From positions 1 through 64,000 of the IMG/VR virus record IMGVR_UViG_3300010397_000043: a stretch of 64,000 bases of DNA; one strand, 5' to 3'. Both the position numbers and the translations under genes were made by a program. The number at the start of each line of letters is the position of its first letter. Position 1 is the stretch's first letter. Positions 41,550 through 49,357 of this stretch are shown piece after piece. The stretch is from a virus. A model generated the notes under the pieces. That model was not told where the DNA came from and made no database searches. It was given only the letters and a program-made list of their open reading frames with translations.

Positions 41550-41564
41550 ATTACCAGTGGTAAT
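41550..41564. promoter_or_regulatory. Palindrome ATTACCAGTGGTAAT
   Basis: One of eight window copies (ATTACC-N3-GGTAAT), 20 bp upstream of the predicted -35 of the minus-strand cluster. Confidence 0.7.
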
Positions 41565-41639
41565 TCCCGAACGCGGGTGGTAGCGTGGCCCGTGGCCCAG
41601 TGGGCTGTGCTCCGCCGTGGGCAAATTCAATTGCTCATG

Positions 41640-42200
41640 CGGCAGCAGCCCGGTGGGGCAGAGTAGGTGTAGGAAGTCAGGCTGCGAGAAGTCCGCCGGG
41701 AGGCTGGAGTTCTTGGCAGAGGGGCCGGCTCGCGCGTATGCGAGCGGGCAGGAGGATGCGTAAAATCCGGCCTCGGCGAAAAGCCTAGGAATGTCTTAAG
41801 AGATTTTCTGCGGCTTTGGGGCTTGGGAGCCACCGGCCTCAGTAGGCCTTTGGCGGGTTGGACGTAGAACGAGCACTCTCAACACACGTTCGACGCCAAC
41901 CCCGCTACTCAGCTCGTCAGGTACTGCGCTTCACAACGCAGGGTCCGCCAGTCGTTGCTTGGACGCTTCGTGGACCAACGACTCGGGACGAACCTTGTGG
42001 AGCTACCTATCACCGCTGCTGTGGACTGCCGGGGGCAACCACGCAAACCCCAAATCCACTTGCGGTGACCGGCATGCAGGCTCCACTTACCTGACGCACC
42101 CCGCCGTTGAACCCACCGGGGCTTGTCACCACAACGACCGGTCAGTCGATGCGATGGGCCGAACTGTGCCACAACCCGCCGGGCTTTGCAAGACGTACCC
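41640..42200 (+). ncRNA. Candidate structured non-coding RNA
   Basis: This stretch has no convincing gene but many strong hairpins. 41682-41719 has CTGC..AGAA.TCCGCC closing a GGGA (GNRA) loop, which fits the plus strand. Others are GGCCT-CAGT-AGGCC (41835-41848), a 19-nt imperfect arm pair (41853-41871 with 41887-41905), CTGCG/CGCAG (41924-41942), AGTCGTTG/CAACGACT (41950-41985), and a nested CACCGC..GTGGA..GGGG pairing (42010-42070). No known family matched by eye. Boundaries are approximate and transcription is not shown. Confidence 0.4.
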
Positions 42201-42341
42201 GGCCCGCCCCGCAAACGGCCCGCCGGGGCCCTATCGCCATCCTATGCCCTATCGCCATCTTGAGAACCATTTCGATCCGCCCCGCCATTCCCCCGACCAG
42301 ATGTATTGAATTGGTTAGTGTGGGCAAAACCGGGGTGTTGA

Positions 42342-42414
42342 GTGGGTAGGGGTAGTGGGTATGGGGATGGGGGGCCCTTTAGGGGCCCTCCCATACCCAC
42401 ATACCCCTACCCAC
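42342..42414. repeat. Long G-rich inverted repeat
   Basis: The arms 42342-42365 and 42390-42414 (GTGGGTAGGGGTA.TGGGTATGGG against CCCATACCCACATACCCCTA...) match except for a single inserted base. The loop is itself GGGGGCCC-TTTA-GGGGCCC. It lies after the primase stop without a T-tract, so it may be a processing site, pause or replication structure. Confidence 0.7.
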
Positions 42415-42451
42415 CTACAACACTACATCCCGGCGCGGAGAAATATGGAGC

Positions 42452-44554
42452 TTATGATTCGAGGGGTGGCGCATACCGGAACCGATTCGCCTTACCCCCT
42501 TCGTGCTTGAATCGTTCAATACGCAATTTGCCTTCGTCCACTGCCTGTTGCAAATGGACGCGCAAACCCATGGCGTTCGTGAGCCCAGCGTTCAAGATAT
42601 CGGGGTGGTTTTGGATCGAACCCAGCACTCCACTTGCACTCGCAATGGTCCAGTGCCCCTGTGCGTATTTTTCCAGCACCGTGCGGACCACCAGCGACTG
42701 CTGAAATTCCTGTTGCCCGGTGCCAGTCGGTGCCGCGCCGATCTCGTCACCCATCGCCAAAATGCCTGCATTAACATTCCACAACCAGCGCCCGCCATGC
42801 GACGTTGCACCGTAGTTATTCTTCTCCACAATAAGTTCCGTATTGCCGCGTTCGTCGCGCTTTAGACTCCATCGAGCCCGAGCCGAATTGTGCCATTGAG
42901 TAGAACCGCTATACCCATCCCCCGCCTTGCTATCGTGACCCAGCAAAAGCACGGCAAGGTCGTGCTCAATCGCAAGTGCCGCCAGTCCCGAAACGAACTC
43001 GTCCACCATCGCCCGGGCGTTCTCGTTCGCCATGTAAAACTTGGACAGGTTGTCGAGGCATACGTAGGAGTAATTGCCCTCCTCGATGATCTCCTTCAAG
43101 CGGTCGAACTGCACGGTAAATTCGCCGTCTCGAAAGTCCTCGCCGATGTAGAGCGCCTTTCTCGTAATGTGGGCCAGTCCCTTCACGTCGAGCCACTTGC
43201 GCAGCCGCTTGATCGAGATTCCATAGTGCTGGCATATTCCCCAAAGTCGATGCGAAACTTCGTTCAGCTCGTCTTCGGCACCGATGTAGAGCACACGCCC
43301 CCTAGTAACCGGCGCTCCAAACCAGTCGAGCCCCATCGCCACCCGGGCGCAAAACGTCAGCGTGGAGTACGTTTTACCCGCACCGCCATTGGACGAAAAC
43401 AGCACCACGGTCTTGCGGTACATCCAGTTCTTGACCAACGGTTCGGCCCCGGGCGGGCGCTCGGTCGCCTGCTCCATCATGTTCCAGTCAATGTCCTGCC
43501 ACGGCAACGCTTCAACTTCGGCGTCCTCGTCGTCAACACCCGTCGAGCGCACTTTCGACCGCTTCAAGCCCCAAGCCTTCATGGTCTTGTCGGACACCTT
43601 GCAACCGTTGTCAAGGGCCTTGTAGACCAGCGACTTCATGGTTGTCAGGTCGTCCCGGCCATGATCGTGCGAAAAGCCGGCCTCCCAACGCTTCCGGTTA
43701 TTCTCGTAGTCATACCCTTCCCGGGTCGCTGACCACTCATCGAGCACCTCCCACGCAGCCTCCGCCCCATCGAACTGCATGTGCAGCGCAGCCGCCGCGC
43801 GATACCATGTGCCCTCCCCCGGTGCGCCCCACTCGGCGGGCAGTCGCTTCAACACCGCACGGGCCTGTGCGAGCGTAAAGTTGGGCAGTCCCACCGCGTT
43901 CAACGACACGAGCCCTTCCACGGGCTTGCCCCCTGCCGTCGATGCCTTTCCACTACCGACCGAGCCCATGGCCTCGGTCAACTCGCGCTTGATGCCAAAC
44001 GGCATGCGGCGCACCTTGCCCACGTTGTCGAGCAGGTCCTTGATCGCGTTGCCCGTGAACGTGGTGTACGCCGCGCCGCAGTACACCTCTACCCGCTCGC
44101 CATTCGAGATATGGAAGTTGCGCTTTTGTCCCGGGATCAGCGCCTCGCGGTACACCGCGCGCAGGCCACGCCCCGACGGTGACCGCTCGGCGTACACGCC
44201 CGAGTCCACAATGTCGTTGGCGAATTCGCTCAGCTCGCCGTTCTCGTCGATGCAGTTGTCCAGGTCGATGATTGTAAGGTTTTGCTCGGGCAGCACGGCC
44301 AGCCCGACGCCATCAAACTTGCGCTTGCGGGCGTAGGCCAGCGCGGCGTCAAAGGGGGCAAGCTGTTCAACATCCTTTTCCGACCCCAGCACGCCGTACC
44401 GCTTTCGCCCGTTGACGTAGTACGGCACCTTGAGTTGCTTTTTGGCGGGGTCGGGATTGTCCTCGTAGCGCCACACGACCCAGTGATCGAGTTCGCGCAG
44501 CAGTGCAGGGATGTTCTCTTCGTTAACCTGGGTAGTGGCGGTTTGCTTCGACAT
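42452..44554 (-). CDS. Primase/helicase: primase-polymerase-like N-terminus and RecA-type helicase
   Basis: This 700-residue protein starts MSKQTATTQVNEENIPALL. The N-terminal ~210 residues resemble archaeo-eukaryotic primase/NrS-1-type proteins (TIIDLDNCIDENGELSEF, ERSPSGRGLRAVYRE, EVYCGAAYTTFTGN). A PriCT-like region follows (YRAAAALHMQFDGAEAAWEV). A RecA/RepA-like ATPase then follows, with Walker A SSNGGAGKTYSTL (about 384-396), YIGAEDELNEV and VCLDNLSKFY/VLLLGHDSK. The C-terminus has a winged-helix look. It should prime and unwind DNA for the polymerase at the right edge. It is transcribed opposite to the polymerase. Confidence 0.88.
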   Translation of the reverse strand: MSKQTATTQVNEENIPALLRELDHWVVWRYEDNPDPAKKQLKVPYYVNGRKRYGVLGSEKDVEQLAPFDAALAYARKRKFDGVGLAVLPEQNLTIIDLDNCIDENGELSEFANDIVDSGVYAERSPSGRGLRAVYREALIPGQKRNFHISNGERVEVYCGAAYTTFTGNAIKDLLDNVGKVRRMPFGIKRELTEAMGSVGSGKASTAGGKPVEGLVSLNAVGLPNFTLAQARAVLKRLPAEWGAPGEGTWYRAAAALHMQFDGAEAAWEVLDEWSATREGYDYENNRKRWEAGFSHDHGRDDLTTMKSLVYKALDNGCKVSDKTMKAWGLKRSKVRSTGVDDEDAEVEALPWQDIDWNMMEQATERPPGAEPLVKNWMYRKTVVLFSSNGGAGKTYSTLTFCARVAMGLDWFGAPVTRGRVLYIGAEDELNEVSHRLWGICQHYGISIKRLRKWLDVKGLAHITRKALYIGEDFRDGEFTVQFDRLKEIIEEGNYSYVCLDNLSKFYMANENARAMVDEFVSGLAALAIEHDLAVLLLGHDSKAGDGYSGSTQWHNSARARWSLKRDERGNTELIVEKNNYGATSHGGRWLWNVNAGILAMGDEIGAAPTGTGQQEFQQSLVVRTVLEKYAQGHWTIASASGVLGSIQNHPDILNAGLTNAMGLRVHLQQAVDEGKLRIERFKHEGGKANRFRYAPPLES

Positions 44555-44569
44555 AGTAGAACCTGATGA

Positions 44570-44584
44570 ATTACCGGTGGTAAT
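44570..44584. promoter_or_regulatory. Palindrome ATTACCGGTGGTAAT
   Basis: A copy of the shared palindrome, 15 bp upstream of the primase start codon. It is close enough to block transcription initiation or ribosome entry for that gene. Confidence 0.7.
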
Positions 44585-44664
44585 GGGGGCGGGTTTGTTA
44601 CTTGCTAGTCCGGGCCCGGCGGCGTACCATGGGCGCATCGCTTCGTTGCCTGCCTAGCGACTTC

Positions 44665-44700
44665 GCCCCCAGTGCCTAACCGCACCGGGGGCTTTTCTTT
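44665..44700 (+). terminator. Plus-strand terminator between divergent operons
   Basis: GCCCCC.GTGC-CTAACC-GCAC.GGGGGC forms a 10-bp stem with one mismatch, followed by TTTTCTTT. No plus-strand gene precedes it, so it may end a short RNA or read-through from the primase side. The 44585-44664 stretch is otherwise empty. Confidence 0.7.
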
Positions 44701-44860
44701 GCCCGCAGTGGAACACTCCACCGAGGGGGACGCAAATGCTAAGGGCGTGCAAGCCCTGGGCGCAAGTCGTTTCCGCGGGCCCCCGTAGGGGGCCCGAAAT
44801 CCCCCCGCACGCACCCATGCGTACACGCGCGCCTGCCTGGATTAGCAGGGTCGGCTCGAC

Positions 44861-44890
44861 TTGCAGTCCGGTTACAGCCTTTGTTAAAGT
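44861..44890 (+). promoter_or_regulatory. Predicted promoter for the tandem-paralog operon
   Basis: TTGCAG and TAAAGT are spaced by 18 bp, 42-70 bp before the first gene. TTAAAGTAGG recurs at 57613 in another predicted promoter. Confidence 0.5.
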
Positions 44891-44931
44891 AGGGGCACCC
44901 ACCACCCCCGACTTGTAACTGGAGGCACCCC

Positions 44932-45327
44932 ATGGATATCGAGCGGCTTCAAGAACTGCGGCGCGTCATCGTCGAAACGCCCGACGAGCGTGTTGACCTC
45001 AATGGCTGGGCGCGGTCGTGCGGCACCATCGCCTGCGTGCTCGGCTGGGCCTGCAAACACCCGCCGTTCGTGGCCGAGGGACTGCACCTGTTCGAGGACG
45101 AGGGCGCGTACACGCCTTGCTTCGGCAATTTCATCAACTACGAAGCGGGCGGGGAGTTCTTCCGCCTGTCGTACCCCGACGCCGAATTCCTGTTTGGGCC
45201 GCGTTCGTGGGGCGACGCCACGGGCCGCGCCGACATCACCGACAAGCAATTGGCCCTGCAGCGCATCGATGAACTGCTGGGCACGCGCCGCAGCCCGTAC
45301 ACCGATTGCTTTCCCTGCGACGACTGA
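44932..45327 (+). CDS. CGTxxC-family paralog 1 of 8
   Basis: This 131-residue protein (MDIERLQELRRVIVETPDER...) has GGAGG before the ATG. Shared features are an N-terminal IERLxxLRxVIxxTPD helix, the core CGTIACVLGWAC, a GGEFFRL segment, and a C-terminal DKQLALQRIDELLG helix. The three core Cys residues suggest a metal-binding or redox site; neither is shown. It is the most divergent copy and the first gene of the operon. The family is unnamed to me. Confidence 0.8.
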   Translation: MDIERLQELRRVIVETPDERVDLNGWARSCGTIACVLGWACKHPPFVAEGLHLFEDEGAYTPCFGNFINYEAGGEFFRLSYPDAEFLFGPRSWGDATGRADITDKQLALQRIDELLGTRRSPYTDCFPCDD

Positions 45328-45332
45328 ACCCC

Positions 45333-45347
45333 ATTACCACTGGTAAT
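45333..45347. promoter_or_regulatory. Palindrome ATTACCACTGGTAAT between paralogs 1 and 2
   Basis: It follows the stop codon as TGAACCCCATTACCAC. The same TGAACCCC lead-in precedes the copy at 45808 and AGAACCCC the copy at 50106. It is inside the operon with no clear promoter, so it resembles the stoperators of mycobacteriophage L5 in placement. Confidence 0.75.
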
Positions 45348-45367
45348 TCACAATCTGGAGCACAACC

Positions 45368-45802
45368 ATGCACCTCGACCGACTCAAGACCCTGCGCGAC
45401 CTGATGGCGGCGACGCCCGACGACAAGATCGACATGAACTACTGGCGGCGCGAACCCGGCGCCATCTTCGACCCCAACACTCTCAATGCACCCACGTGCG
45501 GCACCGTGGCCTGCATGCTGGGCTGGGCGTGCATGAACCCTGAGTTCCAGACCTTGGGCCTGCACTTTGAGCACGACAGCGTTTCGTTGTACCCGGAGTA
45601 CAACGGCAGGTCTTCTGCCGGGGCCGGTGCTGAGTTCTTCGATCTAGAACCCAAGATCAGTCGTCTGCTGTTCGACGCGGCTTCTCGTCAGGAACTGGCG
45701 GAGCGCGGCTCGCACAAGGCTGTCGCACTGGCCCGGCTCGACGAACTGCTCGAAACGGGCACGCTCCACGACCCCGACTACTACGATCCCAGTGGCGACT
45801 GA
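45368..45802 (+). CDS. CGTxxC-family paralog 2 of 8
   Basis: This 144-residue protein (MHLDRLKTLRDLMAATPDDK...) has CGTVACMLGWAC, then NPEFQTLGL and a SHKAVALARLDELLETG end. Ile in the core is replaced by Val, and the GAEFFDLEP segment is intact. It is flanked by two palindrome copies, which separate copies 1-3 from each other while later copies overlap. Confidence 0.8.
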   Translation: MHLDRLKTLRDLMAATPDDKIDMNYWRREPGAIFDPNTLNAPTCGTVACMLGWACMNPEFQTLGLHFEHDSVSLYPEYNGRSSAGAGAEFFDLEPKISRLLFDAASRQELAERGSHKAVALARLDELLETGTLHDPDYYDPSGD

Positions 45803-45807
45803 ACCCC

Positions 45808-45822
45808 ATTACCACTGGTAAT
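45808..45822. promoter_or_regulatory. Palindrome ATTACCACTGGTAAT between paralogs 2 and 3
   Basis: Identical to the copies at 28616, 45333 and 55595, again directly after a TGA stop. It lies 20 bp before the next start. Confidence 0.75.
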
Positions 45823-45847
45823 CGCACTCCTAAACCACGAGGCACCC

Positions 45848-46285
45848 ATGAACATCGAACGACTCAAGACCCTGCGCGACGTGCTGGCCGCGACGCCCGA
45901 CAAGATGGTCAACCTGGACGGCTGGCGATACGACGAAGGGGAAATCTTTTGCGCAACTGGCGACCCCTCCAAGCCCGCGTGCGGCACCATCGCCTGCGTG
46001 CTCGGCTGGGCCTGCATGGTGCCTGAATTTCAGGCAGCAGGACTCAAGCTGATCATCCACGACGGCGAGTTCATCCCGACGTACCAGAAGTACTACCTTC
46101 GCTTTCGTGCCGGCGAGGAGTTCTTTGAACTGGAGACTGACACCGCACGCAAGCTGTTCCGCGCCTCGGCGACGTGCGTCGAGCCAAAGCTCCACAAGCA
46201 GATCGCTCTGGCCCGGCTCGACTGGCTGATCGAGCACGGCGATTTCGACGGGTACAACGAACTCAACCTGGAGCTGCAATCATGA
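45848..46285 (+). CDS. CGTxxC-family paralog 3 of 8
   Basis: This 145-residue protein (MNIERLKTLRDVLAATPDKM...) with GAGG upstream has CGTIACVLGWACMVPEFQAAGL, then AGEEFFELETDTARKLF and QIALARLDWLIEHG. It ends in ATGA overlap with copy 4, so the two are translationally coupled. Confidence 0.8.
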   Translation: MNIERLKTLRDVLAATPDKMVNLDGWRYDEGEIFCATGDPSKPACGTIACVLGWACMVPEFQAAGLKLIIHDGEFIPTYQKYYLRFRAGEEFFELETDTARKLFRASATCVEPKLHKQIALARLDWLIEHGDFDGYNELNLELQS

Positions 46286-46719
46286 ACATCGAACGACTGC
46301 AAACCCTGCGCGACGTGATCGCAGCCACACCCGACGAAGCCGTGGAGCTCGACCGCTGGCAGCGAGAAAGCCCTATGTGCGGCACCATCGCCTGCGTTCT
46401 CGGCTGGGCCTGCGCGGTGCCCGAGTTCAAGGCCGAGGGCCTGCACTTGGCCCCCACCAGCACCTTTGACAAAGCGCCGTGGTACGACGGGGCGTGCGAG
46501 TACCTCGCGGGCGCCAAGTTCTTCGACATGGAGTACTACGACGCGAGGAAGCTGTTCTCGTACCGTGGCGTGCTGTGGGACGATGACGGCGAGGGGTACG
46601 GGCATGCCGACGACCGAACGGACAAGCAAGTCGCGCTTGACCGGCTTGACCACATGCTCAAGCACGGCACCATGGCCGGGTGGGATCAAGATTCTGAATG
46701 CTACGTGCCCCAGGAGTAA
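46282..46719 (+). CDS. CGTxxC-family paralog 4 of 8
   Basis: This 145-residue protein starts at the ATGA overlap (MNIERLQTLRDVIAATPDEA). The core is CGTIACVLGWACAVPEFKAEGL, with AKFFDMEYYDARKLF and DKQVALDRLDHMLKHG. The longer upstream frame is part of copy 3 in another frame and is rejected. Confidence 0.8.
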   Translation: MNIERLQTLRDVIAATPDEAVELDRWQRESPMCGTIACVLGWACAVPEFKAEGLHLAPTSTFDKAPWYDGACEYLAGAKFFDMEYYDARKLFSYRGVLWDDDGEGYGHADDRTDKQVALDRLDHMLKHGTMAGWDQDSECYVPQE

Positions 46720-46722
46720 ACC

Positions 46723-47196
46723 ATGCACATCGAACGACTCAAGACTCTGCGCGACGTGATTGCAGCGACGCCCGACGAAGCCGTCAACATGGGCACGTGG
46801 CGGTGCGACCCTGGCGGCTGGGCTAAGGACCCTGCCAAGCCCGAGTGCGGGACCATCGCCTGCATGCTCGGCTGGGCCTGCATGGTGCCTGAGTTTCAGG
46901 CAGCGGGGCTTAAGTTCCTGGCGTTCGCGAACGTGCCAGAAGGCTTTCGGCACCTGGACTTTATTCCGTCGTATGAAGATGATATTTCCTACAGTGCGGG
47001 CGAAGCGTTCTTCGAGCTTGACCCTGGCGTCGGGTACGCACTGTTCAAGACCGCTGAAGCCGGGCTCAACCAAAAGGCCGTCGCCTTGGGCCGGCTCGAC
47101 TACCTGTTGAAGGAAGGACACCTCGGCGGGTACTTCGACCCGCAGCCGCCGGCTGACCCCGACGATGACCAGACCTGGATCGACGACTGGAGCTGA
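46723..47196 (+). CDS. CGTxxC-family paralog 5 of 8
   Basis: This 157-residue copy, the longest, has CGTIACMLGWACMVPEFQAAGL and an acidic C-terminal extension (PPADPDDDQTWIDDW). It begins 3 nt after copy 4. The conserved KAVALGRLDYLLKEG helix is present. Confidence 0.8.
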   Translation: MHIERLKTLRDVIAATPDEAVNMGTWRCDPGGWAKDPAKPECGTIACMLGWACMVPEFQAAGLKFLAFANVPEGFRHLDFIPSYEDDISYSAGEAFFELDPGVGYALFKTAEAGLNQKAVALGRLDYLLKEGHLGGYFDPQPPADPDDDQTWIDDWS

Positions 47197-47230
47197 ACTC
47201 GCCAACCCAACGGACGACTTGGAGCCGACC

Positions 47231-47632
47231 ATGAACATCGAACGACTCAAGACCCTGCGCGACGTGATCGCCACTACGCCAAACGAGAACATCGACCTAT
47301 CGTATTTCATCAAACCGCACGTCTGTGGCACGATCTGCTGCACGCTCGGCTGGGCCTGCGAAGTGCCTGAATTTCAGGCAGAAGGTTTGCGCATGGGCGT
47401 GGACCCTGAGTATACAGTCCTATCCCCTGTGTACGAGGGCCACGTCGGCTTTGAAGCTGCTGTTGCCTTTTTCGAGTTGAGCGGCCTGCACGACGCGTAT
47501 CGCCTGTTCGACGCTGCCGCGCCGCACACCGGCAATAACCACAAGGCGCTCGCCCTGGCGCGGCTCGATTACGCCATCGCGCACGGCTCGATGAACGGGT
47601 ACACGAACTCCGAAGACTGGGCTGTGGAGTAA
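47231..47632 (+). CDS. CGTxxC-family paralog 6 of 8
   Basis: This 133-residue protein (MNIERLKTLRDVIATTPNEN...) has an extra Cys in the core (CGTICCTLGWAC) in place of Ala. It keeps VPEFQAEGL, AVAFFELSG and KALALARLDYAIAHG. GGAG precedes the ATG at 47231; an upstream frame is not used. Confidence 0.78.
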   Translation: MNIERLKTLRDVIATTPNENIDLSYFIKPHVCGTICCTLGWACEVPEFQAEGLRMGVDPEYTVLSPVYEGHVGFEAAVAFFELSGLHDAYRLFDAAAPHTGNNHKALALARLDYAIAHGSMNGYTNSEDWAVE

Positions 47633-47636
47633 TACC

Positions 47637-48071
47637 ATGAATACCGAACGACTCAAGACCCTGCGCGACGTGATTGCCGCAACACCAGATGACTACGTGG
47701 ACCTCTCGTGGTGGCAGCAGTCCGGCGACTGCGGCACCATCGCCTGCATGCTCGGCTGGGCCTGCGAAGTGCCTGAATTTCAGGCAGCGGGTTTGCGCAT
47801 GGAGCACTACCCGGGCTACGGCGACGCATTCCCTACGCTCGACCAGAAATTCGGCTACGAGGCCGGCGCGGCGTTCTTTGGGCTGGACTACGCAGACTCG
47901 GCGATGCTGTTTTGCGGGCGGGGCTGCAGGTTCAGCACCGAGAATGACGACCGCACGGACAAACAAGTCGCGCTCGACCGGCTCGACCATTTGCTCACGT
48001 ATGGCAACTTCACTGCCATGCGGTTCGCCAGTCGTCCCACCACCAAGCCCCGTTACTGGAGCCAGCCATGA
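47637..48071 (+). CDS. CGTxxC-family paralog 7 of 8
   Basis: This 144-residue protein (MNTERLKTLRDVIAATPDDY...) has CGTIACMLGWACEVPEFQAAGL, AGAAFFGLDYADSAMLF and DKQVALDRLDHLLTYG. GGAG lies upstream and its end overlaps copy 8 by ATGA. Confidence 0.8.
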   Translation: MNTERLKTLRDVIAATPDDYVDLSWWQQSGDCGTIACMLGWACEVPEFQAAGLRMEHYPGYGDAFPTLDQKFGYEAGAAFFGLDYADSAMLFCGRGCRFSTENDDRTDKQVALDRLDHLLTYGNFTAMRFASRPTTKPRYWSQP

Positions 48072-48493
48072 ACATCGAACGACTCAAGACCCTGCGCGAC
48101 GTCATCGCAGCGACACCCGACGAGGTGGTGGACCTGGACCGCTGGCAGTTGACCAAAGACTGCGGCACCATCGCCTGCATTCTTGGCTGGGCCTGCGAAG
48201 TGCCTGAGTTTCAGGCAGCAGGGCTCAAGCTGGTCCCCCACCAAGGCAACCCAGCGCGTTGGGTGCCCGAGTATGACCTGATGTACCGTGAGTTCCGGGC
48301 GGGTGCCAAGTTTTTCGGCCTGTCGTCGGACACTGCACGTCTGCTATTCGGCCAGCGGGCGGCGGACCTCGATACCGAAAACAAAAGGACTGGCGACGTG
48401 CGCACAGATCGGGAAGTTGCATTGGACCGGCTCGACCATTTGATCAAGCACGGCAACTTCAACGCGCTGTTGCCGGAGTGGCTGCACGAGTAA
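48068..48493 (+). CDS. CGTxxC-family paralog 8 of 8
   Basis: This 141-residue protein (MNIERLKTLRDVIAATPDEV...) has CGTIACILGWACEVPEFQAAGL, GAKFFGLSSDTARLLF and DREVALDRLDHLIKHG. It closes the array; the next gene, 16 nt on, is unrelated. Confidence 0.8.
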   Translation: MNIERLKTLRDVIAATPDEVVDLDRWQLTKDCGTIACILGWACEVPEFQAAGLKLVPHQGNPARWVPEYDLMYREFRAGAKFFGLSSDTARLLFGQRAADLDTENKRTGDVRTDREVALDRLDHLIKHGNFNALLPEWLHE

Positions 48494-48509
48494 CCCAGGA
48501 GACACAACC

Positions 48510-48752
48510 ATGTCTACCGCCATCGTGTATCGCAAGCGCACCCTCGTGAACACAGACCCACAGCGGCGCTGCTACAACGGGTGCTACTTCAGTGCTGAGC
48601 TACGTTGGACTCCCTGGGAGGTGCTGGAAAGCATGTGCTTTCTGAAGCCCGGTACAGACCCCGAGGGGCGGCTGAAGTTCTGGCGCGAGCTGAACGACTA
48701 CGCAGTAAGCCAGCGTGGCGAGAGTGCCCGCTGTGAGTTCAAGCTGTCTTGA
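48510..48752 (+). CDS. Small protein, unknown
   Basis: This 80-residue product (MSTAIVYRKRTLVNTDPQRR...) follows AGGAG. It is Cys- and Trp-containing (CYNGCYFSAELRWTPWEV) and compact. No family. Confidence 0.68.
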   Translation: MSTAIVYRKRTLVNTDPQRRCYNGCYFSAELRWTPWEVLESMCFLKPGTDPEGRLKFWRELNDYAVSQRGESARCEFKLS

Positions 48753-48773
48753 CCCCCACCAGGAGACACGACC

Positions 48774-48959
48774 ATGCACCCGCTTGCGTTCACGTTCCTT
48801 TGCATCTTCCTGATCTTGATCATGCTCGGCAGCGTCGTGGCCGGCGCGTGGCTAATCGGCCACGAGCAGGACACGTGCGTGCAGCGCGGCGGGGTGCCCG
48901 TCGTAATCAAGGGCAGGTTGCTGTGCCTCGACCCCACCTCGCTCAAGAAGCTCGCCTAA
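48774..48959 (+). CDS. Small membrane protein
   Basis: This 61-residue product (MHPLAFTFLCIFLILIMLGS...) has an N-terminal hydrophobic helix of ~25 residues and a short soluble tail with two Cys. AGGAG lies upstream. It may be a membrane modulator; unknown. Confidence 0.65.
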   Translation: MHPLAFTFLCIFLILIMLGSVVAGAWLIGHEQDTCVQRGGVPVVIKGRLLCLDPTSLKKLA

Positions 48960-48973
48960 CCGGAGACAACACC

Positions 48974-49354
48974 GTGAGCAACTACACCGTTCTTTTCATC
49001 GGCACGTTCGTCATCGTGCTGCCAGTGCTCTATGTCGTGCATTCGATCTTCGGCGAAAAGACGCTCGTCAAGATGCTGAGCGCCGAAGTCGAAACGCTCG
49101 CCAAGCGCAACGGCGAGCTGATCAAGGACAACATTCGCCTGCGCCGCGAGCACGCCGAAATGAAGGCCCGCCTGCCTTCGCACGAGCGGCCCGTGAGCCC
49201 CGGCCCCAAGTCGGTAATCACCGACCTGTGGGATAAGCGGCGCGAAAAGGAGACCAAAGCAGACAGTTGCTACGTGGAGCCGCCCGCCCCCTGGCCCCGC
49301 ACGCCCGCACCAGACTACGTGCCGGGCAAGCCCAGCACCGACCCGTGGGAGTAA
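48974..49354 (+). CDS. Membrane-anchored coiled-coil protein (GTG start)
   Basis: This 126-residue protein starts at a GTG after GGAG (VSNYTVLFIGTFVIVLPVLY). An N-terminal membrane helix is followed by a coiled-coil (VKMLSAEVETLAKRNGELIK...) and a Pro-rich C-terminus. The upstream ATG frame at 48749 would read through the previous gene and is not used. Confidence 0.62.
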   Translation: MSNYTVLFIGTFVIVLPVLYVVHSIFGEKTLVKMLSAEVETLAKRNGELIKDNIRLRREHAEMKARLPSHERPVSPGPKSVITDLWDKRREKETKADSCYVEPPAPWPRTPAPDYVPGKPSTDPWE

Positions 49355-49357
49355 GCC

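Noticed and set aside
41909-42309. Short frames of 101 and 116 codons in the 1-kb gap
   Set aside because: No ribosome site, Pro/His/Thr-rich composition unlike neighbours, and strong RNA-like hairpins across them.
46093-47343. 416-codon minus-strand open frame
   Set aside because: Antisense to the tandem paralogs; its repeats mirror the conserved sense motifs.
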